From contig NZ_JACPOF010000004.1 in the NCBI RefSeq assembly GCF_016185115.1, positions 303,979 to 367,978 of the forward strand: a DNA stretch of 64,000 nucleotides, read 5' to 3'. Made by a program: the position numbers and the translations under genes. The notes beneath the pieces were generated by a model. The model was not told the origin of the DNA. It worked only from the letters and a program-made list of their open reading frames with translations, and did no database searches. The stretch comes from Polaromonas sp. (lineage in GTDB: Bacteria > Pseudomonadota > Gammaproteobacteria > Burkholderiales > Burkholderiaceae_C). Position 1 is the stretch's first letter, and the number at the start of each line of letters is the position of its first letter. Below are positions 17,381 to 26,521 of this stretch, one piece after another.

Positions 17381-17974
17381 ATGAACTCCAGGATCTTTTC
17401 GGCTTTTTCTTCCGCGCTTGTACTGGTTGCCAGCGTGTTTCTGGCCGGCTGCAACAACTCTTCTACCAGCGAACCTGTCAAGACCACGTCTGCAGTGGTG
17501 TCCATAGAAGCCATCACCGCTGGCGCCAAGGGGTTTACTGTCGGTTCGCCCATGAGCGCACGTACGGTGTATGTGTTTTTTGATGCCCAGTGCCCGCATT
17601 GCAGCGCGCTCTGGTACGCCGCAAAACCGCTCAAGTCACAGGCTAAATTTGTCTGGATTCCGGTCGGCATACTGAACGCCGCCAGCACATCCCAGGGGGC
17701 GACCATACTCGCAGCCGCAGACCCTGTCGCAGCCATGGAGACGCATGAGACGTCCATGATGTCCAAAGGCGGCGGCATCAGCGCCACCGCCGATGCAGAT
17801 GCACAAAAAGACGCCATCAGGAAGAACACCGAACTGATGACCAGCTTCGGGTTTGCATCCATCCCCAGCATCGTGGCCAAACATGCGCAAACGGGTGAAC
17901 TGGTCAAGCAGGAAGGCGCCATGCCTACTGCCGCCCTGGCCAGCTTTCTGGGTTTGCAGGTCCCTGCACAATAA
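17381..17974 (+). CDS. Thioredoxin-fold lipoprotein, DsbG/DsbC-like
   Basis: A predicted periplasmic thiol:disulfide isomerase or reductase anchored by lipid. It has 197 residues. The signal peptide ends in the lipobox LAGC (Cys near 23). The redox motif is FFDAQCPHCSALWY with CPHC near residues 71-74. The cis-Pro loop is probably GFASIPSIVAKH near residue 155. It lacks the N-terminal dimerisation domain of full DsbC/DsbG. An ATG at 17381 was preferred to a longer version because it gives a clean lipoprotein signal. Its redox partner is unknown; dsbB lies 6 kb away. Confidence 0.82.
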   Translation: MNSRIFSAFSSALVLVASVFLAGCNNSSTSEPVKTTSAVVSIEAITAGAKGFTVGSPMSARTVYVFFDAQCPHCSALWYAAKPLKSQAKFVWIPVGILNAASTSQGATILAAADPVAAMETHETSMMSKGGGISATADADAQKDAIRKNTELMTSFGFASIPSIVAKHAQTGELVKQEGAMPTAALASFLGLQVPAQ

Positions 17975-18094
17975 TTTTGAGGTCAGGTATTTGCGCGGCG
18001 AAACACCGCGAACAGGCCAGCGCCTGCGGAGCGCTGCCGGAAATCCTGCCTGTCCAACAAGGCGACTAGTGCAAAAGGCTGCAGGTAGATTGAC

Positions 18095-18155
18095 TGCCTA
18101 TACTGTCCTTATGTGCGATAGCGTACATATGAAACACGTCATAGTGCCTATACTG
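18095..18155 (+). promoter_or_regulatory. Duplicated TGCCTATACTG motif upstream of the first Crp/Fnr gene
   Basis: TGCCTATACTG occurs at 18095-18105 and again at 18145-18155, exactly 50 bases apart. Each contains TATACT, a 5-of-6 match to the sigma-70 -10 box, so the pair may be tandem promoters. No clear -35 boxes are visible. Confidence 0.3.
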
Positions 18156-18216
18156 GGAACTCGACCCACGCCACCTCTACGGCAATGCTCCCCGCAGGGT
18201 ATTTGCCCAGAGTTTC

Positions 18217-18951
18217 ATGACAGCCAGCCCTTCCAAAGACAAAACCACACCCCGCCAAAATCGCCTGCTTGCTGCCTTGCCTGACGCCGAGTGGCAACGC
18301 TGGCTGCCCTTGCTTGAATGGGTGGACATGCCGCTTGGGCACGTGCTTTATGAATCAGGCAAGACCCTGAGTCATGTGTACTTTCCAACGACATCCATCG
18401 TGTCGCTGCTGTATGTGATGGAAAACGGTGCATCGGCTGAAATCGCCGTGGTAGGTCGTGAGGGCCTGGTGGGCGTGTCTCTCTTCATGGGCGGTGGCTC
18501 TACACCCAGCCGTGCCGTGGTGCAAAGTGCAGGCGAGGGCTTTCGCCTCAATGCCCAGGCGATGAAGGATGAGTTCGATCGTGCCGGGCCAGTGTTGCAC
18601 CTGTTGCTGCGCTACACCCAGGCGCTCATCACGCAAATGGCGCAAACGGCCGTGTGCAATCGGCATCACTCGCTTGACCAGCAACTGTGCCGCTGGCTGC
18701 TGCTCAGCCTCGACAGGCTTTCTGGCAATGAACTTGTCATGACCCAGGAGTTGATCGCCAATATGCTGGGTGTCCGACGTGAGGGGGTGACAGAAGGTGC
18801 CCTGAAGCTGCAGGAGGCCGGGCTGATCAAATACGCGCGCGGGCGTATCACGGTGCTTGACCGTCCGGGCCTCGAACAACGCACGTGTGAGTGTTATGCC
18901 GTCGTCAAGAAAGAGTACGACAGGCTGTTGCCAGTTGGCCCGGCGCTCTGA
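18217..18951 (+). CDS. Crp/Fnr-family transcriptional regulator 1
   Basis: A 244-residue regulator with an N-terminal cyclic-nucleotide-binding-like beta-roll (about 20-140; LPLGHVLYESGKTLSHVYFPTTSIVSLL) and a C-terminal Crp-type winged helix (about 165-225; MTQELIANMLGVRREGVTEGALKLQEAGLIKYARGRITVLDR). It has no N-terminal Fe-S cysteine cluster, so it is not a classical FNR, and the cAMP-pocket residues are not evident. It is closely similar in layout to the next gene (VGREGLVG versus VGREGMLG), which points to a tandem duplication. The signal and targets are unknown. Confidence 0.85.
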   Translation: MTASPSKDKTTPRQNRLLAALPDAEWQRWLPLLEWVDMPLGHVLYESGKTLSHVYFPTTSIVSLLYVMENGASAEIAVVGREGLVGVSLFMGGGSTPSRAVVQSAGEGFRLNAQAMKDEFDRAGPVLHLLLRYTQALITQMAQTAVCNRHHSLDQQLCRWLLLSLDRLSGNELVMTQELIANMLGVRREGVTEGALKLQEAGLIKYARGRITVLDRPGLEQRTCECYAVVKKEYDRLLPVGPAL

Positions 18952-19100
18952 ATCTGCTCATTCGCGTTCTGTGCGCCAGCGGATGGTTTTGCCACCCCGT
19001 ATCCTATAGACTCGGTTACCGATCAAGACTGCTACCTCCAGCAGCAGGGCCGTGGCTCATCCTCTCATCCCGAGGGACAGCAGCACACCAGAGAGCTTCC

Positions 19101-19793
19101 ATGACTGCCCCCGAAAATCACCTGATTGCGCTGCTTCCGCGCAAAGACAGGCTTCGCCTGCTTGCAGCCTGCAAACACATCGAGTTGCCGCTGGCCGAGG
19201 TGCTGTGCGACCCCGGCAAACCCACCAAATACGTGTATTTCCCTACTGAGGGGTTTATTTCGCTGATTTCCGTGATCCCGGGCAGCCCTGGCGTCGAGGT
19301 GGGCATGGTTGGGCGTGAGGGCATGCTCGGCGCGCAGCTTGCACTGGGGGTGGTCACTGCGCCCTTGCACGCGCTGGTACAGGGTGCGGGGACCGCGTGG
19401 CGCATAGGCACACGTGCATTTCGTGCAGAGCTTGCAGCCAGTCCGGCGCTGCAGAGCGGCCTCAACAGGTATTTGTATGTGCTGATGGCCCAACTGGCGG
19501 AATCAACCGCCTGTGTACGCTTTCACCAGATAGGCCCGCGCCTGGCGCGCTGGCTGCTCATGAGCCAGGACCGTTCGCAGGCCAGCAGCTTTCATGTCAC
19601 GCAGGAGTTCCTCGCTTACATGCTGGGTGTCCGGCGGGTGGGAATTACTGCCGCAGCAGGCGGGTTCCAGAAAGAGGGGCTGATTGAATACAGCCGCGGT
19701 GAAATGACCGTGCTTGATCGCAAGGGCCTGGAGAACGCGGCCTGTGGCTGTTATGCGGCTGACCGCAAGGCCTACACGCAACTGCTGGGCTGA
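19101..19793 (+). CDS. Crp/Fnr-family transcriptional regulator 2
   Basis: A 230-residue paralogue of the preceding regulator, starting at the ATG at 19101 (MTAPENHLIALLPRKDRLRLL). The beta-roll spans about 15-130 with KYVYFPTEGFISLISV and VGMVGREGMLGAQLALG. The helix-turn-helix spans about 155-210 with VTQEFLAYMLGVRRVGITAAAGGFQKEGLIEYSRGEMTVLDR. As in its neighbour, there is no Fe-S cysteine cluster. It converges on the VIT1/CCC1 operon with only 18 bases between the stops. Its operators are unknown; an FNR-type site lies upstream of that operon at 27017. Confidence 0.85.
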   Translation: MTAPENHLIALLPRKDRLRLLAACKHIELPLAEVLCDPGKPTKYVYFPTEGFISLISVIPGSPGVEVGMVGREGMLGAQLALGVVTAPLHALVQGAGTAWRIGTRAFRAELAASPALQSGLNRYLYVLMAQLAESTACVRFHQIGPRLARWLLMSQDRSQASSFHVTQEFLAYMLGVRRVGITAAAGGFQKEGLIEYSRGEMTVLDRKGLENAACGCYAADRKAYTQLLG

Positions 19794-19811
19794 TCAGCCC
19801 ACAGGATCGTG

Positions 19812-20501
19812 TCAGACGGTGGTTCCAAACACCGCTCCGACGCCGGCGGTGATAATCATGGCCAATGCCCCCCAAAATGTGACTCGCCAGGCGCCTGTCA
19901 ACGGGCTGGCACCTCCCGCACGCGCAGCAATGGCGCCCAGAAGGGCCAGGAACACCAGTGAAGTTCCGGAAATCCACCAGGACAGGCCTGCTCCAGACGC
20001 GAAAACGGCAACCACCAGTGGCAGCGCCGCACCTACCGCAAAACTTGCAGCGGATGCCAGTGCAGCCTGAACGGGGCGTGCGCTCAAGGCCTCCGAAATA
20101 CCCAGCTCGTCCCGTGCATGGGCACCGAGCGCGTCGTGTGTCATCAGTTGCGCGGCGACCTGCTGCGCCAGATGCTGATCCAGGCCACGACCCACATAGA
20201 TGGCCGTCAGTTCGCGATTTTCAGCTTCAGGGTCTGCAGCCAGTTCTGCCTTTTCACGGGCCAGGTCCGCGTTCTCGGTGTCTGCCTGAGAATGAACGGA
20301 CACATATTCGCCAGCAGCCATCGACATCGCACCGGCGACCAGTCCGGCAATGCCGGTGACCATGATGGTTTGCTGGCTGGCATGTGCGGCCGCTACCCCC
20401 AGCATCAGGCTGGCTGTCGAGACAATGCCATCGTTGGCACCCAGCACCGCGGCACGCAGCCAGCCAATGCGGGAAGTTCTGTGGCGTTCGATATGTCGCA
20501 T
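19812..20501 (-). CDS. VIT1/CCC1-family membrane transporter
   Basis: A predicted inner-membrane Fe2+/Mn2+ transporter related to yeast CCC1 and plant VIT1. It has 229 residues. The first helix region WLRAAVLGANDGIVSTASLMLGVAAA (about 13-38) and AGAMSMAAGEYVSVHSQADTENADL (about 57-81) are hallmark motifs. A cytoplasmic helical metal-binding domain with several Glu and His follows (about 82-140), then three hydrophobic helices. The start at 20501 has GGAGCTC upstream and fits the family; longer starts do not. It is the last gene of the uspA-led operon. Confidence 0.9.
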   Translation of the reverse strand: MRHIERHRTSRIGWLRAAVLGANDGIVSTASLMLGVAAAHASQQTIMVTGIAGLVAGAMSMAAGEYVSVHSQADTENADLAREKAELAADPEAENRELTAIYVGRGLDQHLAQQVAAQLMTHDALGAHARDELGISEALSARPVQAALASAASFAVGAALPLVVAVFASGAGLSWWISGTSLVFLALLGAIAARAGGASPLTGAWRVTFWGALAMIITAGVGAVFGTTV

Positions 20502-20520
20502 CGTGTAAGAGCTCCGCAAT

Positions 20521-21084
20521 TTATGGGTGATGTGGTGATTTTGACCCGGGAAGCATCCGGCGCAAGGTGTTGTCGCGCAGGAAATAGTGGTGATACAGCG
20601 ATGCGACTGCATGCAGCCCCACGAGAAAGTAGCCCGCCGTCGCCCCGATCTCATGGACTTCCTTTATCCAGCCTGCGGCATTCCTGTTTTCAGCGATCAG
20701 TGCAGGCAACTGCAATCCAAAAAACGGGATGACCTGGCCTTTTGCACTGAGCAGAAACCAGCCCGCCAGAGGCAGGCCAATCATGAGGGCATACAGCGCC
20801 AGTTGCACCAGCTGCGAGAGGCGTTGTTGCCAGACCGGGGGAGGTGGTTCAATAGCCGGCGTTTCCCCCGTCAGCTTCACCGCCAGCCGGATCCAGACCA
20901 GCACGAAGACTGTCAATCCCAGCATGTAGTGCCAGGTTTTAAGCGCTGCGCGCATGTCGCTGCCTTTGGGAAAGTTGTCGCTCAATTCCATGCATGCATA
21001 AACCGCCACCAGCAGTAGCAGCATCAACCAGTGCAGGATGACGGCGGGTAAACCATAGCGGGCGGTGGTGTTTCGCAAGTTCAT
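20521..21084 (-). CDS. Cytochrome b561
   Basis: A diheme inner-membrane electron carrier of the bacterial CybB type. It has 187 residues and four membrane helices. Candidate heme His are in ILHWLMLLL (about 18), KTWHYMLGL (about 52), VHEIGATAGYFLVGLHAVASLYHHYFLRDNTL (about 140-165). YGLPAVILHWLM and LRDNTLRRMLP are typical of the family. The ATG overlaps the P-ATPase stop codon by 4 bases (ATGA), so the two are coupled. Its role beside ion pumps is unclear. Confidence 0.9.
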   Translation of the reverse strand: MNLRNTTARYGLPAVILHWLMLLLLVAVYACMELSDNFPKGSDMRAALKTWHYMLGLTVFVLVWIRLAVKLTGETPAIEPPPPVWQQRLSQLVQLALYALMIGLPLAGWFLLSAKGQVIPFFGLQLPALIAENRNAAGWIKEVHEIGATAGYFLVGLHAVASLYHHYFLRDNTLRRMLPGSKSPHHP

Positions 21085-23915
21085 GATTTTCTTTGTAGTC
21101 GATATGGATTTTCAGGTCTGGCGCGGTGCAGCCACTGACGTATCAGCAGCTTGCGCAATTCGCTGTACGCGAGCACCGTGCTGGCCATGGCAGCACATAC
21201 CAGCCACTGGTTTGCTGACAGCGGCACCGTACCAAAAGCAATATTCAGCACGGGTACATGAACGACTGCAACCTGCAACAGCGCCGACAACGTCACCGCG
21301 CCGAACAGCCAGGGATTCACAAACAGATTGGCAAAAGCACTGCGTGTTTCTGATCGTGCATTGAAGCAATTTAACAGGTGCGCGATCACGAGGACGGTAA
21401 ACCCTGCGGTGCGGGCGGTAGCCAGGTCTCCTGCCCCCTCGACAAGGCCACCAGGAAGATAGATATCCATAGTCAGAAGTGTTGCGACGGCGATGACTGC
21501 ACCGATCTCAAAGACGCCAGCCCACATGCGGCCATCCATCACCCGGTCATTCACGCGCCTGGGTTTGCGATGCATGACGTCGTCCGTCGGTGGGTCAATC
21601 CCCATGGCCAGTGCCGGCCATGAGTCGGTGATCAGGTTGAGCCACAGGATCTGCGTGGCCAGCAGGGGCAGCACGACGGCAGTACCCGGCTGGGTCAGAC
21701 CGATCACGCTGGCGCCTACAACGCCCAGGAAGACCGTCAGTACCTCGCCCATGTTGGACGACAGCAGGTAACGCAGGAACTTGCGGATGTTGTCCAGAAT
21801 GCTGCGACCTTCGCGCACGGCTTCCACTATGGTCGCAAAGTTGTCGTCAGCAAGAATGACTTTTGCCGCATCCTTGGCGACTTCGGTGCCGGTCACACCC
21901 ATGGCGATGCCGATGTCGGCAGATTTGAGGGCGGGGGCATCATTCACGCCATCGCCAGTCATGGCCACGATGTTGCCGTCGGCCTGCAAGGCATCAACAA
22001 TCCGCAGTTTGTGCGCTGGCGATACCCGCGCGTAGACCGATGTGGTGCGGACGGCCGCTGCAAAAGCGGCTTTGTCGAGGCTGTCGATCTGCAGCCCTGT
22101 AAGCGCGCTTGCGCCGGGCTGGACGAGACCCAGGTCTGACGCGATACGCGCAGCGGTCCGCGGGTGATCGCCTGTGATCATGATGACCCGTATGCCCGCC
22201 TGCTGCGCCTCCCGGATAGCCGCTGCGGCTTCTTCGCGCGGCGGGTCCATCATGCCGACCGTGCCGATGAACACCAGGTCAAGTTCAAGAGCCGCTGCGC
22301 CTTGCAGGTCATCGTGCACCAGCAGGGGACGATATGCCACCGCCAGCGTGCGAAGCGCCGAGTCCGACAGCGCATCAACCTCCGACAAAATCCGTGCGCG
22401 CTGTGTATCGTCCAGAGGAACGATGTCTGGCCCTTTCTGCAGGCGGTTGCACCGCTGGAGCAGCACATCCGGCGCACCCTTGGTGATGAGGATGACCTGA
22501 CCGCCACGTTCATGGTCGATTTCCAGCGTGGACATCATTTTGCGTGTGGATGTAAACGGGATCTGACCGACACGCTCAAAGCGTTGCTCGCGTCCTGCGG
22601 TGACACCCAGCTTGCGCTCTGCAACCAGAAAGGCCGCCTCGGTCGGGTCGCCCTGAATCGTCCAGCTGCCATCCGCGTCCTGCTGAAGGCTGGCATTGCC
22701 TGCAAGACATGCCCCGCTCAGCATCATGCGCTGTTCGTCAAACAGGGCGCCAGGGCGCAACGCTGCGCCGTTGTGTTGAATATGACCATCAGGCGCGTAA
22801 CCCACGCCCGTCACGCGCGTGCTGCCCGATGCGGTCATGATGCATTCGATGGTCATTTCCGAGCGGGTGAGGGTGCCTGTCTTGTCTGTGCAGATGACGG
22901 TTGCAGAACCCAGCGTTTCCACGGACGACAGTTTCTTGACGATGGCCTGGCGCTTTGCCATGCGCCTGACACCCAGCGCCAGCACCACAGACAGGATCGC
23001 GGGCAAACCTTCAGGGACTGCGGCCACAGCCAGGGCTACACCCAGCAGCAACACCTCAACCACATCGCTGGCAGAGCGGATGTCGGACATCAGCAAAATA
23101 CTGGTGACCACGATGGCCGCAATCGCCAGCACGGCCATGCCGAGCATGCGCCCGATGCGCGAGACCTCTTTTTCAAGCGGCGTTGGCGCCTCGGTAGTGG
23201 CTTCCAGCATGCCCGCGATGGCCCCCATTTCGGTCTGCCTGCCGGTGGCCGTGACGATGGCGTGGCCGTGGCCCTGGACGACCATGGTGCCCTTGAAGAC
23301 CATGTTGACACGGTCCCCGATGGCTGCCGCCGAAGACAGGGTGCTGATATCCTTGACCACGGCCTGGCTTTCACCGGTCAGCGAGGCCTCCTGCAGGTGC
23401 AGGGCTGTTGCATCGACCAGGCGTGCATCGGCGCCCACTGCATCACCCTCGCCAAGCACCAGCAGGTCGCCGCAGACGAGCGCTGCACTCGGCACGCGCA
23501 TCAAAAGCCCGTCGCGCACCACGCTTGAAGTGACCTGCGTCATGCGAGACAACGCAGCCACTGCATCACGCGCCCTGGCTTCCTCCAGATAGCCGAGCGC
23601 GCCATTGAGCAGCACCACTATCGCGATGACCACGGCATCGACGGGCCAGCCCTGCATGCCATCCACGCCCCAGGCCACCAGAGCAATCGCGATGGCGACC
23701 ATCAGGAGATAGATCAGCGGGTCCTGGAATTGCGCCAGCAGGCGACGCCATGCCGGGGCAGTGGGCGCTGCACGGAGCTCATTCGGCCCATTTTGAGCAA
23801 GCCTGCGCTCGGCTTCGCTGGCATTCAGCCCGGTTTGAAGGTCTGTACTGACGGCCTGTACGACGGCTTCAATGCTCTGGACGGAAGGGTCATCAAGCCC
23901 GCCGGACTGTGTCAT
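21081..23915 (-). CDS. P-type cation ATPase, P2A (calcium-pump) type
   Basis: A 944-residue ATP-driven cation pump. The actuator has ASLTGESQAVVKD (about 190), helix M4 has AAVPEGLPAILS (about 305) and the phosphorylation motif is ICDKTG-type CTDKTGTLTRSEM (about 343). The hinge is MTGDGVNDAPALKSADIGIAMG (about 645). Metal-site residues of calcium pumps are kept: Asn/Glu in SSNMGEVLTVF (M5) and Asn/Thr/Asp in LNLITDSWPALAMGIDP (M6). So Ca2+ or Mn2+ transport is more likely than Na+/K+ or Mg2+. It lies 4 bases after the SLC13 gene and overlaps the cytochrome gene. Confidence 0.93.
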   Translation of the reverse strand: MTQSGGLDDPSVQSIEAVVQAVSTDLQTGLNASEAERRLAQNGPNELRAAPTAPAWRRLLAQFQDPLIYLLMVAIAIALVAWGVDGMQGWPVDAVVIAIVVLLNGALGYLEEARARDAVAALSRMTQVTSSVVRDGLLMRVPSAALVCGDLLVLGEGDAVGADARLVDATALHLQEASLTGESQAVVKDISTLSSAAAIGDRVNMVFKGTMVVQGHGHAIVTATGRQTEMGAIAGMLEATTEAPTPLEKEVSRIGRMLGMAVLAIAAIVVTSILLMSDIRSASDVVEVLLLGVALAVAAVPEGLPAILSVVLALGVRRMAKRQAIVKKLSSVETLGSATVICTDKTGTLTRSEMTIECIMTASGSTRVTGVGYAPDGHIQHNGAALRPGALFDEQRMMLSGACLAGNASLQQDADGSWTIQGDPTEAAFLVAERKLGVTAGREQRFERVGQIPFTSTRKMMSTLEIDHERGGQVILITKGAPDVLLQRCNRLQKGPDIVPLDDTQRARILSEVDALSDSALRTLAVAYRPLLVHDDLQGAAALELDLVFIGTVGMMDPPREEAAAAIREAQQAGIRVIMITGDHPRTAARIASDLGLVQPGASALTGLQIDSLDKAAFAAAVRTTSVYARVSPAHKLRIVDALQADGNIVAMTGDGVNDAPALKSADIGIAMGVTGTEVAKDAAKVILADDNFATIVEAVREGRSILDNIRKFLRYLLSSNMGEVLTVFLGVVGASVIGLTQPGTAVVLPLLATQILWLNLITDSWPALAMGIDPPTDDVMHRKPRRVNDRVMDGRMWAGVFEIGAVIAVATLLTMDIYLPGGLVEGAGDLATARTAGFTVLVIAHLLNCFNARSETRSAFANLFVNPWLFGAVTLSALLQVAVVHVPVLNIAFGTVPLSANQWLVCAAMASTVLAYSELRKLLIRQWLHRARPENPYRLQRKS

Positions 23916-23919
23916 GTCC

Positions 23920-25437
23920 TCACATCGCTTTGCTCATGTAGCCCATCCACGGCCAGTAGGTCAGTGCAAACACCACCAGCAACACAGCAGCAGCCAGCGT
24001 GATGACCAGGCCTGTGCGCACAAAGTCTTTGGCATCAAAGGTATCGGTACCGTAGGCGATCATGTTTTGGGGCGCGTTGACCGGCAGGATAAAACCGAAG
24101 CTCACCACAAACTGCAGCAGCATGGTCATGCCGATCACGTTGATGCCCGGGGTCTGCACCGCCAGCATCACACTGATGATGATGGGAATCATGGTCGATG
24201 CAAGGGCAGTCGCGCTCGCAAAACCGAGGTGGATCACGATCAGAAAGAGCGACAGCAGCATCAGGATCACAAACGCACTGGCGTTTTGCAGGCCGAGGTT
24301 CTGCACGATCAGGTTGGCCAGCCAGCCGGCGGCCTGAGTACGGAGCAGGGCCGTGCCTATGCTGATACCGACCGCAAACAGGATGACTGTTCCCCAGGGG
24401 AACCCGCGCTGTGAAGCCTTCCAGTCCATGACGCCAATGCGCGGCAGCAGCATCAAGGCAATGGCGGCGATGGTGGTGGACGAGGTGTCGAAGTCATGCA
24501 GCACCTTCTCCGTCGACCAGAATCCGAGCAGGGCCAGCACGATGGTGAGCAGCTTCCACTCATTCAGGGTCATGGGACCTATGGCCAGGAGTTGCTGCCG
24601 TATGGTGGCCTGCCCGCCGGCGATTTCTGTCATCTCCGGTTTCATCATGCGGGTCATGATGAAGTACACCGCGATGCTCAGAAGTGCTGAAAACGGAGCG
24701 CCGGCAATCAACCATTCCGTCCAGCTGATGCTGGTGCCGAACTGCTTTTCAATAAAACCGATAGCGACCATGTTTTGCGCAGCCGCCGTTTTGATGCCGA
24801 CGTTCCAGACGCTGGCCGTCTGGGCTGCAGTGATGACCAGCAATCCCGCAAACCGGGCGCGCTTTTCAACCTTGAAGGCCATGATGAAACCCATCATGAT
24901 GGGTACCAGGCAGGCGACGCGGGCCGTGGTGCTGGGTACGATGAACGACAACAGGAAGCCGACCGCCATGGCGCCCATCACGATATGGTGTGTGGAAGCA
25001 TCGACCTTTGAGAGCACGACCAGTGCAATTCGCCGGTCCAGGCCGGTCGCGGTCATGGCTGCCGCAATAAAGCAGGCCGCCGCCACCAGTGCAACGGCAC
25101 TGTTTGAGAATCCCGACAGGGCCAGCCCCAGCGCAGCTGTGGTTCCCATGCCGGCACCCAGAGGTTTTGCCGCGTCAGGTACCCAGGCCAGCAGAAAGAT
25201 CATCAGCGCGCCTATCACCACGGCGCTCACGGCATAGTCAAGTGCCTCCGTCATCCAGACGATCACCGCAAACGCAAGAATGCCCAGCATCACCTGGCCG
25301 GAGGCAGGCAGTCCCTGCAGGGGCGGCATGGCGACAACTGCTACCAGTGCGGCCAGTGCAACGCCCAGGGCTATGCGTTTGCCGGTGGTTGCGCCTGATG
25401 CCGGCATGGACGGCACAGCTGGCGTAACGCCGTTCAT
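23920..25437 (-). CDS. SLC13/DASS-family anion transporter
   Basis: A predicted inner-membrane, Na+- or H+-coupled carrier for dicarboxylates, citrate or sulfate. The 505-residue protein has about 11-13 hydrophobic segments. It has the two related hairpin/SNT-like regions expected for the family: FIVPSTTARVACLVPIM (about 170) and FGFILPVNAPQNMIAYGT (about 460). The N-terminal 20 residues are hydrophilic. It overlaps the alcohol dehydrogenase stop codon by 4 bases. The substrate cannot be set from sequence alone. Confidence 0.88.
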   Translation of the reverse strand: MNGVTPAVPSMPASGATTGKRIALGVALAALVAVVAMPPLQGLPASGQVMLGILAFAVIVWMTEALDYAVSAVVIGALMIFLLAWVPDAAKPLGAGMGTTAALGLALSGFSNSAVALVAAACFIAAAMTATGLDRRIALVVLSKVDASTHHIVMGAMAVGFLLSFIVPSTTARVACLVPIMMGFIMAFKVEKRARFAGLLVITAAQTASVWNVGIKTAAAQNMVAIGFIEKQFGTSISWTEWLIAGAPFSALLSIAVYFIMTRMMKPEMTEIAGGQATIRQQLLAIGPMTLNEWKLLTIVLALLGFWSTEKVLHDFDTSSTTIAAIALMLLPRIGVMDWKASQRGFPWGTVILFAVGISIGTALLRTQAAGWLANLIVQNLGLQNASAFVILMLLSLFLIVIHLGFASATALASTMIPIIISVMLAVQTPGINVIGMTMLLQFVVSFGFILPVNAPQNMIAYGTDTFDAKDFVRTGLVITLAAAVLLVVFALTYWPWMGYMSKAM

Positions 25438-26498
25438 GCTGCGCTCTCCTCAGGCGCCTCAATGATGACTTTCAGGGCCCTGGTGTCGGCGGCCTTGCCG
25501 AAGGTCTCGTAGGCCTGCATGATCTCCGACAGCATGAAGCGGTGAGTGATCAGCTGTTTCGCATCAATGCGGCCGGATTGAAGTGTCCTGAGCAGCATGG
25601 GCGTTGAGACGGTGTCTACCAGCCGGGTGGTGATGCTGATGTTGTGGGACCACAGCCGTTCAAGGTGCAGGTCGGCCTTGACGCCGTGCACGCCGACATT
25701 GGCAATCACGCCGCCAGGCGCAACGATCTCCTGGCACAGGCCGAAGGTTGCGGGAATGCCCACCGCCTCGATGGCGGTATCGACACCGCGGCCTGCGGTG
25801 AGCGCCACGATTTGTTCTGCCGCCTTGCCACTTGCGCTATTGATGGTGGCTGTCGCGCCAAAACGCCTGCCAACGGCGAGCCGGTTGTCGTCAAGGTCAA
25901 CCATGATGATCTGCGAGGGCGAATACAGCTGAGCGGTGAGCAGGGCTGCGAGCCCGATAGGGCCGGCGCCCACGATGGCGACCGTGCCGCCGGGCTGTAC
26001 CTTGCCATTGAGCACCCCGCACTCAAAGCCGGTCGGCAGAATGTCGCTCAGCATCACCAGCGCCTCTTCATCGGCGAGAGACAATCCGGCGGGAATGGGG
26101 TACAGGCTGGTATCGGCGTGGGGTATTCGTACAAAACCGGCCTGGGTGCCGTCTATGCTGTTGCCCAGAATCCAGCCGCCTGTCGTGCAATGCGAGTACA
26201 TGCCCTTGCGGCAATACTCGCAGCGGCCACATGAGGTGATGCAGGAGATCAGCACCTTGTCGCCAACCCGGAAGCCTGTCACGCCTGGACCGACGGCATC
26301 GACGATGCCAATGCCTTCGTGGCCAAGAACGGTGCCCGGCTTGCAGGTGGGCACGTCGCCCTTGAGGATGTGAAGGTCGGTGCCGCAAATCGTCGTGTGT
26401 GTGATCCTCACGACGGCGTCCGTGGGCGCAATGACAAGCGGCCTGGGCCGCTCTTCAAGGCTCTTCTGGCCCGGGCCGTTGTAGACAAGTGCTTTCAT
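25434..26498 (-). CDS. Zinc-dependent alcohol dehydrogenase family protein
   Basis: A medium-chain NAD(P)-dependent dehydrogenase, 354 residues. Catalytic Zn ligands are in ICGTDLHILKGD (about 37-48) and GHEGIGIV (about 59). The four structural-Zn cysteines are in CGRCEYCRKGMYSHC (about 91-105). The Rossmann motif is VGAGPIGL (about 174). Overall it resembles the isopropanol/2,3-butanediol-type branch seen in low-oxygen gene sets. It lies 23 bases downstream of the UspA gene and overlaps the SLC13 gene, so it belongs to the same transcript. Confidence 0.9.
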   Translation of the reverse strand: MKALVYNGPGQKSLEERPRPLVIAPTDAVVRITHTTICGTDLHILKGDVPTCKPGTVLGHEGIGIVDAVGPGVTGFRVGDKVLISCITSCGRCEYCRKGMYSHCTTGGWILGNSIDGTQAGFVRIPHADTSLYPIPAGLSLADEEALVMLSDILPTGFECGVLNGKVQPGGTVAIVGAGPIGLAALLTAQLYSPSQIIMVDLDDNRLAVGRRFGATATINSASGKAAEQIVALTAGRGVDTAIEAVGIPATFGLCQEIVAPGGVIANVGVHGVKADLHLERLWSHNISITTRLVDTVSTPMLLRTLQSGRIDAKQLITHRFMLSEIMQAYETFGKAADTRALKVIIEAPEESAA

Positions 26499-26521
26499 GG
26501 CGGCCCTGGTGTGATGCGGGC

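Noticed and set aside
18891..19100. Longer N-terminus for the second Crp/Fnr regulator, overlapping the first
   Set aside because: The first 70 codons read another frame of the preceding gene; ATG at 19101 aligns with its paralogue.
22164..23528. 454-residue plus-strand ORF opposite the P-type ATPase
   Set aside because: Antisense shadow; composition is His/Arg/Gln-rich with no motif, while the ATPase frame carries every family motif.
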